Positions 34,746 through 42,244 of a stretch of 64,000 bases of DNA are shown piece by piece. Under the pieces are notes generated by a model that was not told where the DNA came from, made no database searches, and worked only from the letters and a program-made list of their open reading frames with translations. The translations under genes were made by a program, and so were the position numbers. Source of the DNA: Acidobacteriota bacterium (lineage in GTDB: Bacteria; Acidobacteriota; Blastocatellia; Pyrinomonadales; Pyrinomonadaceae); NCBI GenBank assembly GCA_003385635.1, contig QQUY01000002.1, forward strand, positions 496,001 to 560,000, read 5' to 3'. Within the stretch, counting starts at the first letter, position 1; each line of letters opens with the position of its first letter.

Positions 34746-35561
34746 ATGAAAAAAAATGGAACCGAAGCCGTACTGCTCACGAACGGTACCGAACTTATTT
34801 CCAGAGAAGACCTGAAGTCGATTCCATTACCGAAGCCGACGAGGACCCACAAGCCCATTGCCCATTTAGATTTTGTTGAATCGCTCATTGAGGCACTGTC
34901 AATGCGATCACTCTCAATCACGAGGGACGAATACGCCGTTTCAAATGATGGAATGAAGATGTTTGGTGTTATGGACCTGGATACGGAATTCTCAGGGTGT
35001 CGGTTTTCAATCGGATTGCGGAACGCGAATGATAAATCTATGAGGCTCGGCCTTACCGCAGGGCTCAGAGTACTCGTCTGCGACAATATGACATTTAGCG
35101 GAGACTTCACAACGCTGTCTCAGAAGCACTCAAAGAGCCTGAACCTCTCTGACTCCTTTTCGATCGCAGTTGACCGCATACATCGCAGTTTTGAGCCTCT
35201 CAAAGCAGATGTACATGAAATGAAAGAACGGAATCTCAGTGAGAATCACGCAAAGCTTCTGATCTATGAAGCGTTTATAGAAGGGCGGATTCGCGGGATT
35301 CCGAAACACCTGGTTCGAGTTGTTCACAAGAACTACTTCGAACCTGAGCACCCGGAATTTCAAACCGGAAACTTATGGTCGCTATCGAATGCGTTTACTT
35401 CAAGCTTTAAGGAGCTTCGTCCGATGAAGCAATTCGAAATCACCGCAAGACTTGGTTCGTTTATGAACTCGGTTCGCGGAAATGATACTGGGGCGTCGAG
35501 TAGCCAAGCAGGTGCCGGGTTCGGTTCCCTCACACCGAAACCGGCGGGAGCCACAGCTTAG
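34746..35561 (+). CDS. DUF932 phage/plasmid-like protein
   Basis: 271 residues. The core LDFVESLIEAL...YAVSNDGMKMFGVMDL...CRFSIGLRNANDKSMRLGLTAGLRVLVCDNMTFSGDF is the DUF932 signature, and a Ser/Gly/Ala-rich tail follows. DUF932 proteins are found on plasmids, phages and ICEs, often beside anti-restriction or replication genes, with unknown biochemical role. A GGAGAAAG ribosome site precedes the ATG. The long inverted repeat lies in its leader. Confidence 0.85.
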   Translation: MKKNGTEAVLLTNGTELISREDLKSIPLPKPTRTHKPIAHLDFVESLIEALSMRSLSITRDEYAVSNDGMKMFGVMDLDTEFSGCRFSIGLRNANDKSMRLGLTAGLRVLVCDNMTFSGDFTTLSQKHSKSLNLSDSFSIAVDRIHRSFEPLKADVHEMKERNLSENHAKLLIYEAFIEGRIRGIPKHLVRVVHKNYFEPEHPEFQTGNLWSLSNAFTSSFKELRPMKQFEITARLGSFMNSVRGNDTGASSSQAGAGFGSLTPKPAGATA

Positions 35562-35586
35562 CTATCTCCTTCCTCACCCCCAGCAA

Positions 35587-35627
35587 AAGGAAGCGTTATC
35601 TACGGATTTCGCTTCCTTCTTTTTTTC
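35587..35627 (+). terminator. Rho-independent terminator
   Basis: AAGGAAGCG (35587-35595) pairs with CGCTTCCTT (35610-35618) and is followed by C and eight T. It ends the DUF932 unit against the convergent gene at 35635. Confidence 0.8.
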
Positions 35628-35634
35628 AACCAGA

Positions 35635-38250
35635 TCAAACTGCGAAGAAGAGCAGCCCCAAAAACATTGGCAACCAAAGCATCTGTATGGCTCGCCGTTG
35701 GAACATGCCGGACCGGATTGACCAGAGCGGGATGAGCACAGCGACCGAAGCTATTATCAACAAGAACAACGTAATTGATATGGCCGACCTTTCGAAAAAT
35801 ACCAGCGGCAACAACAAAAGAGCACCTAGTAGCTGAAGTCCGAATCCTAAGACTGCGGTATTTGAAGATCCAAGCTTCATCGGAATTGTAACTAAGCGAC
35901 CTTCAGAATCACCGTCTATATCGCGTATGTCCATCAACCATTCACGCCCTAGGACAAAACAAGACGCCGCAATCGGAAGGAAGAGAAATGCGCTCGGATA
36001 ATCAAAGACGACCACAGAGAACAAAATGGGAAGCGATGAAACGGCAGAGGTTAGAAAGGTCTTGGTCAAACTCAAATAGGTCACGAATACGTTGTAGGTC
36101 GCAACTCCAGCAATACAAAACAAATATACCGTTAGCTGAAAGCCAGTCATCGATACAAAGATCGCAGTCCCAATTCCAAAACCGATCGAGAGCATACTAA
36201 AAAGGAGTACGAACTGTTTTGAAATCCTTCCGCTTGGAATAGCCCGATATGGTTTGTTTATCAGATCTTTGTCAACGTCGAAATAGTCGTTTAACGAGAA
36301 TCCACCAATAGCAGAGAGTAAGAACGGAAGCGCAAAATAACTTGAGTCCAGAAGACTGTTTCCAACGTAGACAGAAGGCAGAAACACGGCCAAGGATATC
36401 AACATCGTCGTCACAACACGGGAAAGAATCAAGAAACCAACAAATGAACTCAAAATCGCCTTACCGAAACCGGGCTTGGAAAAGAAGTTGATAACAGATG
36501 CAATAATGCACAAACAAGCACTTACAAAATAGAAAGCGAAAGCTAGCTGTGCTTTAGCCTGAAAAAGAGTCCCTTTCTCGAATACATCACTTAAAAAGAG
36601 GAGGATCAAACAAGTAAGGGAAGCCATTAACGACAGAGCTCTTGTAAAGTTAATTCGATCAGAAAAAACTACCGCGACTTTTTCGTCTCTCAATCTGAAA
36701 ATCAGTGGTAGGGCGATCAGTATAGATAGAACAAAAATGAAGAAAAATGCGCCCCAATTTGCAATTGTAATACCACTATCTTGATTAGGTAATGAATTCT
36801 GGATCGTTACCATCACAAGGAGCAGAATAAAGGTCAGCCCAGCAACGATCTTGCCGTAGCCCCAATGTTTGAATTTTAGCTTTTCACCCCGCCCAAGATA
36901 AATCCAAATAACAAAAGCGAAAAACGCGTGAACCCCAAAGAAAGCTAGGAACAAGGAACCGTACTGACTGAAAATAAAAAAGAACGGAAGAGCCCAAATC
37001 GAAAGCATTAGCGCGGTCAGTGCTCCCAAAGAATAAAGCTCCGCCTTATCTTGATCCATAAGAACAACATTCTGTTCCTTCCTCGCAATATCCGAAGTGA
37101 TTTTCCACGACTCGAAGACAGCAAGGTATGCGGAGACGATGATACAGAATTGCATCAGCAAAAGATCGCGAGCAACAATCCAGTATTCGCTAGCCAGGGT
37201 AGCTGCAATCGTCAGAAGCAGGAAGTATGCCAAACTCACCACCAGGAATTTCGTCTTGCTTAGATTTCTAGTTAAGAAAAACAGGATCAGCACCAATGCA
37301 ATTGGAACTAAGGCAATCGACGAATCCGACAAGGCGTGGAAGCTCAGCCCAAAATACAAGCTGAAGCCAATCAATAAAATTACCGGCCACACCAGTTGGT
37401 GCCTGATAGAAGGCAGTGTCTTCGCATTCTTGTCACGGAAAAGAAATATTCCATAGGAAACATGCAATCCACCTAATACCAATAAGGAAAGAACCAGCGA
37501 AAACGAGAAGTTATATGGCAAAAAATACGTCGGGATAAGTGCAATTACGATCAGCAAGAAGGCAACCAGCGCATAGTTCCTAATCGCATCATACCGAACC
37601 GTAATCTCAACCTCAGTGTTTTCGAGATCCGGCGGGGGGAACCGCTCGGCGTAGCACATAAAAAAGAAGATTGATGTAATTGACGGTATCGCCAGAATGA
37701 GATAGTCATCGATTTCGGCCGGCTCCAGTTGCATCCAGTACCCTGCGAAGAGCGCAGCAATCGACGTTAATGCATAAGTAAATCCTCTCCACATGAAGCG
37801 TTGGGAATTTGGGCGGCGTTTCGCCATCCGTTTCGTGTCTTCTAAAACAGCTTTAGATTCAAAACTCGTTGCGTCATCCGCTTCTGATGGTTCTTCAGTA
37901 TCTCGTTTTGAGAATGATGAGTATCGGTTTTTGACTTCCTTCAGAAACCGATAACCGTGTCCTGGAATCACCTTAATGAACTCAGGGTTTTTCGAATCGT
38001 CGTTCAGAGCCTTTCGTAACTTCGATATGCATGTCGTAACGTTTCCCTCTTCTACGGACTCATCTGGCCACACTTCATCAAGGAATTCCTCCTTGCTAAT
38101 TAGGGTCCCGGCATTCTCGACCAAGAAGACCAGAACGTCGAAATCCTTACCCTTTACGTTGAGAGTCTCTCCACGACGGTAGAGCAATCTCTCCTTAGGG
38201 ATCAGCGTGTAATCATCAAATTCAAAAAATGTCGGAGTCGTTTTTGGCAC
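35635..38250 (-). CDS. Winged-helix DNA-binding domain fused to a polytopic UbiA-type prenyltransferase
   Basis: 871 residues. Residues 1-105 are an OmpR/CadC-type winged helix (GKDFDVLVFLVENAGTLISKEEFLDEVWPD...VIPGHGYRFL), then a linker and about 12 membrane helices of unknown type (150-600). The last part (about 610-871) is a UbiA fold with both Mg-diphosphate motifs: NDYFDVDKD starting at 654 and DIRDIDGD around 774, plus PYRAIPSGR. UbiA enzymes prenylate aromatic or other acceptors in the membrane. A DNA-binding domain on one is highly unusual and suggests a membrane-bound regulator that responds to a prenyl or quinone ligand. It is divergent from the ubiquitin-like gene array, 145 bp apart, so it may regulate it. 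Confidence 0.87.
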   Translation of the reverse strand: MPKTTPTFFEFDDYTLIPKERLLYRRGETLNVKGKDFDVLVFLVENAGTLISKEEFLDEVWPDESVEEGNVTTCISKLRKALNDDSKNPEFIKVIPGHGYRFLKEVKNRYSSFSKRDTEEPSEADDATSFESKAVLEDTKRMAKRRPNSQRFMWRGFTYALTSIAALFAGYWMQLEPAEIDDYLILAIPSITSIFFFMCYAERFPPPDLENTEVEITVRYDAIRNYALVAFLLIVIALIPTYFLPYNFSFSLVLSLLVLGGLHVSYGIFLFRDKNAKTLPSIRHQLVWPVILLIGFSLYFGLSFHALSDSSIALVPIALVLILFFLTRNLSKTKFLVVSLAYFLLLTIAATLASEYWIVARDLLLMQFCIIVSAYLAVFESWKITSDIARKEQNVVLMDQDKAELYSLGALTALMLSIWALPFFFIFSQYGSLFLAFFGVHAFFAFVIWIYLGRGEKLKFKHWGYGKIVAGLTFILLLVMVTIQNSLPNQDSGITIANWGAFFFIFVLSILIALPLIFRLRDEKVAVVFSDRINFTRALSLMASLTCLILLFLSDVFEKGTLFQAKAQLAFAFYFVSACLCIIASVINFFSKPGFGKAILSSFVGFLILSRVVTTMLISLAVFLPSVYVGNSLLDSSYFALPFLLSAIGGFSLNDYFDVDKDLINKPYRAIPSGRISKQFVLLFSMLSIGFGIGTAIFVSMTGFQLTVYLFCIAGVATYNVFVTYLSLTKTFLTSAVSSLPILFSVVVFDYPSAFLFLPIAASCFVLGREWLMDIRDIDGDSEGRLVTIPMKLGSSNTAVLGFGLQLLGALLLLPLVFFERSAISITLFLLIIASVAVLIPLWSIRSGMFQRRAIQMLWLPMFLGLLFFAV

Positions 38251-38395
38251 GATATTTTGGGCTCTAAATCGGATTACATAAAAATTTAAGAATATTTCTT
38301 CCTTTTTTTAAGGACTCCTTTCCGCTGTCTCTCTATTGTTCGGAATAGGCGAGCTTTTCTTGCCTACGAATATAACAGAAAGGAGAAAACTCAAA

Positions 38396-38632
38396 ATGAA
38401 GAAGATCATCATCTCCGTGGCGGGCACGGACGGAAAACGAGAATTTAAGGACGTGGAATTGGAGCCCGGTACAAAGCCGCGGGACATTCTGACGCAGCTC
38501 GATCTAAATGGATTTCAGCTCAACAAGCCTGAGGGCGGTGCCTTTGGGTTTAACGATGACATTTATCAGGCAGTGTCGGAAGGCCAAAAGGTATTTGCAA
38601 CCAAGGCTGATGTTGAGGCCGGTAGCAAATAG
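38396..38632 (+). CDS. Ubiquitin-like beta-grasp protein
   Basis: 78 residues from the ATG at 38396, with GAAAGGAGA 8-16 bases upstream (an upstream in-frame ATG has none). It fits a beta-grasp: strand KKIIISVAG, turn, strand REFKDVELE, helix KPRDILTQLDL, strands GAFGFN and QKVFATK. The end, V-E-A-G76-S-K, has one glycine two residues before the C-terminus, so removal of SK would expose a conjugatable glycine. Downstream genes encode E2-like, JAB, E1-like and again E2-like proteins, which is why I call it the modifier. Sequence identity to ubiquitin is not obvious; the call rests on fold pattern and context. Confidence 0.78.
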   Translation: MKKIIISVAGTDGKREFKDVELEPGTKPRDILTQLDLNGFQLNKPEGGAFGFNDDIYQAVSEGQKVFATKADVEAGSK

Positions 38633-38646
38633 GAGGGACATGAACC

Positions 38647-39258
38647 ATGCCGGTCGTATTGCTGATCCTGCTCTTGATTCTCCTTTTTTGGATCCTGAGC
38701 AGGATTTCCGTCCGCGGTGGGTGGATGGATTCACCCGTCGCTCTCGCCGATAAGAGGAAAATGAAGATAAAGCCAAAAAGAAATGATCCGGTAGCAATAA
38801 AGGCAGGCGATGCCGTCGTAATCCCGCCGTCTTCTGGCGAACCGGTTCGGATTAAACCCACTGAGGCAATTGTCGTTAGCGCAGCACCTGCAACCTCGAC
38901 CCGAATCGCGGTAGCGAAACCGGTCACCGTCAAACCGCCGCGCCGCGGGGCCTGGGACGAACGCGGTTGGACAAAACAGGCAGACGGCCGGAACGAAGTT
39001 TATGAAGGGTTTTTCGTAGCCGGTGGCAACAGGTTTCAGGGCCGCATCGAAACCGCGCGGAGATCCCGGCAGATTTCCGTTTATATACGCAACCCTCCAC
39101 CGGAAATCAAAAGACACCGGAAAGGTCCGTGTTTTCAGCTCTTGAAAAACGGGTGGTTCCGCCTTCATTGGACACGGCCAGCGCGAAATGTCGACGACGC
39201 AATTCTGTACATGGAGCGGATTCTGGACGAATCGCTCCGTAACCGCAAAAGGAGATAA
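38647..39258 (+). CDS. Membrane-anchored E2-like ubiquitin-conjugating protein
   Basis: 203 residues. An N-terminal membrane helix (about 3-20) and a Pro/Val-rich linker precede an E2-like C-terminal domain (about 105-195). The core is NPPPEIKRH157-RKGP-C162-FQLLKNGW170; eukaryotic E2s have PP...HP...C with Trp eight residues after the catalytic Cys, exactly the spacing seen here. The domain also aligns over its length with the protein at 41171 (Y-G-F, QGRI, VYI, PP, H-x4-C-x-QLL, WF-LH, PA, Y-E-L). The enzyme should take Ubl from the E1-like protein as a thioester at the membrane. Confidence 0.78.
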   Translation: MPVVLLILLLILLFWILSRISVRGGWMDSPVALADKRKMKIKPKRNDPVAIKAGDAVVIPPSSGEPVRIKPTEAIVVSAAPATSTRIAVAKPVTVKPPRRGAWDERGWTKQADGRNEVYEGFFVAGGNRFQGRIETARRSRQISVYIRNPPPEIKRHRKGPCFQLLKNGWFRLHWTRPARNVDDAILYMERILDESLRNRKRR

Positions 39259-39260
39259 TT

Positions 39261-40253
39261 ATGTTGAGTCTTATGGGCAATGAAACAAAAAATGTAAATC
39301 AAGGGCCGATCTGGTCTTTGCGCCGCTGGCGGAACAAAACCTCCAACTCGGATCCGGCATTCGTTTTGGAAAAGCTCTCGAAAGCGTTGAAAAAAAAGCT
39401 CAACCGGTCATTGAAAACGATTCTTAATCTAACCGACGGATTTGATTCGATTCTGGCTATTCAGCTTTCCCTGGATCTTCTCAGCAATACCAGACTTGAA
39501 ATCGAAAAAGCGTTGGCGTATCGAAACCTCATTACCGGCGACGTTGCAATCAGTTTGCTTGATGAAGAAATCGGGAAAGTCTTAACGCTGATCAAATCTG
39601 GGCACTTCACTGATTCACCGAGGGCGCTTTCCAATGCGCTTTTTACTATCAACCAACTTTTTTGTGCAAAACAACAAATAAAGAACCAATTCTCTATTAT
39701 CACCACACCGGCGTTGCTCGATAAAAAAGCGCCGGTCCTTCAGCCTGGATCCGGCACTCCAAAACAACTTCCTCTGACCACAGGAGCAACCGGCCGCCGG
39801 ATGATAATCCATTCTTCGGTCCTCGTTCAACTGAACCAATCGCTCTTCCCGGCCGAAAGAATGATCGTAGCCGCCGGAGTTAAGTGCGGCGGAGATATCA
39901 GCGTCGGCGGTGTTTATGACGTCACCGGCGAAGCATCTCAAGCTGGCGTGAAGGCGGACGCGAATTTACTGGGGCGGGCATTGATCGCAATGGAAACCAC
40001 AGAAACTTATTTTGCTCTGTGGGTCCACTCACACCCGGGACAAGGCAAAAATGCAACGCGCCCAAGCAGCATTGACCTAAACCAAGAACAAGACTGGCTT
40101 AAGGACTACTCGCCCAATCTGGTCAACGCGATCATGGTGCGGGATCGCTTTATCCGTTTCTGGGGAAAATCCATTGAAACGAACAGGGTCACTATCAAAG
40201 TGGTTGGAAGCGGTGTCCAGAAGATTGAGCCAAATATTTACAAGCTCGACTAG
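39261..40253 (+). CDS. JAB/JAMM-domain metalloprotease (deubiquitinase-like)
   Basis: 330 residues. Residues 30-150 are helical and not recognised; residues 180-330 form a JAMM domain with Glu199 (FPAERMIVAAG), the HxHP motif H256-S-H258-P and S269/D272 (RPSSID), so all zinc and catalytic residues are present. Spacing from HP to Ser (nine residues) is slightly long. Roles: trimming the two-residue tail of the Ubl and/or removing Ubl from targets. AAAGGAG lies just before the ATG. It is 2 bp after the E2-like gene and 15 bp before the E1-like gene. Confidence 0.9.
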   Translation: MLSLMGNETKNVNQGPIWSLRRWRNKTSNSDPAFVLEKLSKALKKKLNRSLKTILNLTDGFDSILAIQLSLDLLSNTRLEIEKALAYRNLITGDVAISLLDEEIGKVLTLIKSGHFTDSPRALSNALFTINQLFCAKQQIKNQFSIITTPALLDKKAPVLQPGSGTPKQLPLTTGATGRRMIIHSSVLVQLNQSLFPAERMIVAAGVKCGGDISVGGVYDVTGEASQAGVKADANLLGRALIAMETTETYFALWVHSHPGQGKNATRPSSIDLNQEQDWLKDYSPNLVNAIMVRDRFIRFWGKSIETNRVTIKVVGSGVQKIEPNIYKLD

Positions 40254-40268
40254 TTATTAGGAGATTCC

Positions 40269-41135
40269 ATGAAAATCAAAACATCAAAAGAATCCGCAAA
40301 ATTCGATGGCGATACCGACGATCTTGCGGAATTCCCAAGTAGTTTCTTGTCCGTTGAAAACCCCATTACAAGAATCACAGCAACCGAAATTCCGGTAACG
40401 CATCCGGCGGAACCGGACATGTTCGCCCGGCATGACGGTGTACCGGCTCATGACCAGGCCGCGTTGAGTGGCAAAAGAATTGTCCTTGTCGGCGGTGGAG
40501 GCCTAAACAGCTGGGTAGCGGTCGGCTTGGCAAGAAGCGGTGCCCGTCGACTGACGGTCATCGATCCGGATCGGGTTGACCGTACGAATCTATCAAGGCA
40601 GTTCTTCTTTCAAGAAGATTTAGGGGAATTGAAAGGCATGCGCCTGGCTGCCAACCTGGAGCGTCAAGCGGTTGGCGGAGCAGCAATCACCGGCATCGGA
40701 CTCCCATTTGAGGAAGCATTGGAAGACTTTTCAATTGATGCGGACATTCTGGTGGTCGGGGTCGACAACAACTCCTGCCGTTTAGCCGCGGCACAAGAGG
40801 CTCGCCGCCGGCGCATCCCTGCGGTCTTTTCAATGTTGTCGCGCGACGGAATGCGTTGCCAGGTCTTCTACCAAGACCCTACGACAATCGAGCCGTGTTT
40901 GTGGTGTGCACTTCCAAACCTTGACCCCGACAAGATCATGCCGTGTGCGTCGGCGATCATATCAAGCTGCTTTATGGCTGCCGCGTTTACGACGTTTTTT
41001 GTTCACCGAGGCCTTATGGGATGGGGAACTATCGAGAGGTTCAACTGGCGCGAAGCAGACTTGACCGGGATGGCGCTTAATCAGACCGGAATGATCAAGA
41101 AACGGGAAGATTGTCCGGTATGCAGCGGGGGTTGA
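40269..41135 (+). CDS. ThiF/E1-like Ubl-activating enzyme
   Basis: 288 residues. After a 65-residue N-terminal region comes the adenylation domain: VLVGGGGLNSW (75-80 nucleotide loop), VIDPDRVDRTNLSRQ (Asp99, Asn107, Arg110), Lys122 and Asp166 (VVGVDNN). A structural zinc site is formed by C210-x2-C213 and C282-x2-C285. Cys226 (IMPCASAI) is placed like the catalytic or transfer cysteine of single-domain E1s. The family adenylates the C-terminal glycine of Ubl proteins. The neighbouring Ubl, E2-like and JAB genes point to protein conjugation, not thiamine or molybdopterin synthesis. Confidence 0.9.
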   Translation: MKIKTSKESAKFDGDTDDLAEFPSSFLSVENPITRITATEIPVTHPAEPDMFARHDGVPAHDQAALSGKRIVLVGGGGLNSWVAVGLARSGARRLTVIDPDRVDRTNLSRQFFFQEDLGELKGMRLAANLERQAVGGAAITGIGLPFEEALEDFSIDADILVVGVDNNSCRLAAAQEARRRRIPAVFSMLSRDGMRCQVFYQDPTTIEPCLWCALPNLDPDKIMPCASAIISSCFMAAAFTTFFVHRGLMGWGTIERFNWREADLTGMALNQTGMIKKREDCPVCSGG

Positions 41136-41170
41136 TCGTTTTAGAACCCGCGCTTAGAGAGGAGTGAAGA

Positions 41171-41539
41171 ATGGGAAGGATATTGGATTTTATAGAGAAC
41201 GTAACAATCGTTCTTTCCGAACCAAGGGACTGGAAGATGACCCGTACCGGAAAGCAGACGATTTACAGGGGCAAATTCTTGGTCTTCGATTACCGGGGCA
41301 AGATCAGGTACCGGATACAGGGAAGGATCGTCCAGCAAAGGACGAAATCTTCGGAAGTATATATCTTTGACCCGCCCGGTTTCGTCAAGAATCACCGGCA
41401 TGGTTCATGTCTGCAGCTGCTAAGACCCAATGACAATTGGTTCAAGCTCCATTTCGAGTATCCCGCAAAGGACTTCGCCGGTGCCTATACCTATGTTGAG
41501 CATCTTCTGACGGAAGCACTCATCAACGAGGAGATCTGA
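41171..41539 (+). CDS. Second E2-like protein (soluble)
   Basis: 122 residues. Strands IYRGKFLVFDYRG and YRIQGRIVQQ lead into VYIFDPPGFVKNH75-RHGS-C80-LQLLRPNDNW90-FKLHFEYPA and a C-terminal helix (AGAYTYVEHLLTEAL). It is the paralogue of the C-terminal domain at 38647 without the membrane anchor, with the same H-x4-C-x-QLL core. It lacks the N-terminal helix usual in eukaryotic E2s. It may charge a different target or act as a partner of the membrane form. GAGGAG precedes the ATG; its stop overlaps the next ATG. Confidence 0.75.
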   Translation: MGRILDFIENVTIVLSEPRDWKMTRTGKQTIYRGKFLVFDYRGKIRYRIQGRIVQQRTKSSEVYIFDPPGFVKNHRHGSCLQLLRPNDNWFKLHFEYPAKDFAGAYTYVEHLLTEALINEEI

Positions 41540-42231
41540 TGAGTGAATTATCTGCACTGATGTTTGGTCTCCTGCAGGTCGTTTTCTGGATCGTGCTGAT
41601 AGTTTTCGGCTTTTCGTGGCTGGTCAGCTTTTTGTTTCCAAAGAATCGATGGCTGAAGAGAATGCTGCGTAGCTTTGTTCGCGGTCTTTTCAAACCGATC
41701 CAGGCGCTTTTTAGATTCTTCAAGTGGTTGATTTACAAGGCCTTCACGACAAGGCCGGATTTTAACCGGCGGCGGACGGTGATCGAGGATTGTCAGTTTA
41801 CCCCTTTGGAACTGTTTGATGAAGTTGAGGAAGTCTTTCAAACCAGACACGTTGATCAAACTGCAATTTCAAGAATCACCCGGCGCGAATGGCATCTGCT
41901 GTCAACCAGTAGAACTTATTTGCTGATTTCATTTAGACAATCAGCCTTCATCGTCAGTGCAGTTGTTCTCGGTACCTCGCTTTTGATCACCGAGAGATTC
42001 ACAAGGACCCCGAGCAGGCTGGTTTTGATCATCCTTCAGGTGCCGGTGCTGGGTGCGGTGATGGAGCATTTCTTAGTTCCTCCAACATTTTATCGTGAAG
42101 ATATCTACTATGCGTTTGAACAGTCAGTTCGATCTTCACTGCGGGAAGCGACAGATCTACTGGATGCCCGCGAACTCGGCGAGCTGAACATAGTCGAACA
42201 ACAACCTGTGCTCGAAGAGTTTTATGAATAA
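41539..42231 (+). CDS. Membrane protein of the ubiquitin-like cassette
   Basis: 230 residues with one N-terminal membrane helix (about 9-32), a basic stretch (RWLKRMLRSFVRGLFKP) and two further hydrophobic segments (about 128-150 and 160-178). An acidic C-terminal tail (LLDARELGELNIVEQQPVLEEFYE) faces the cytoplasm on the usual positive-inside rule. The family is not recognised. It lies between the second E2-like gene and the ATPase gene, overlapping the former by 1 base, so it may join the ATPase to the E2 machinery. Confidence 0.68.
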   Translation: MSELSALMFGLLQVVFWIVLIVFGFSWLVSFLFPKNRWLKRMLRSFVRGLFKPIQALFRFFKWLIYKAFTTRPDFNRRRTVIEDCQFTPLELFDEVEEVFQTRHVDQTAISRITRREWHLLSTSRTYLLISFRQSAFIVSAVVLGTSLLITERFTRTPSRLVLIILQVPVLGAVMEHFLVPPTFYREDIYYAFEQSVRSSLREATDLLDARELGELNIVEQQPVLEEFYE

Positions 42232-42244
42232 CGGAAGTTGACGC

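Noticed and set aside
40269-41135. ThiF as thiamine or molybdopterin biosynthesis gene
   Set aside because: No thi or moa genes are near; the neighbours are Ubl, JAB and E2-like genes, so protein conjugation fits better.
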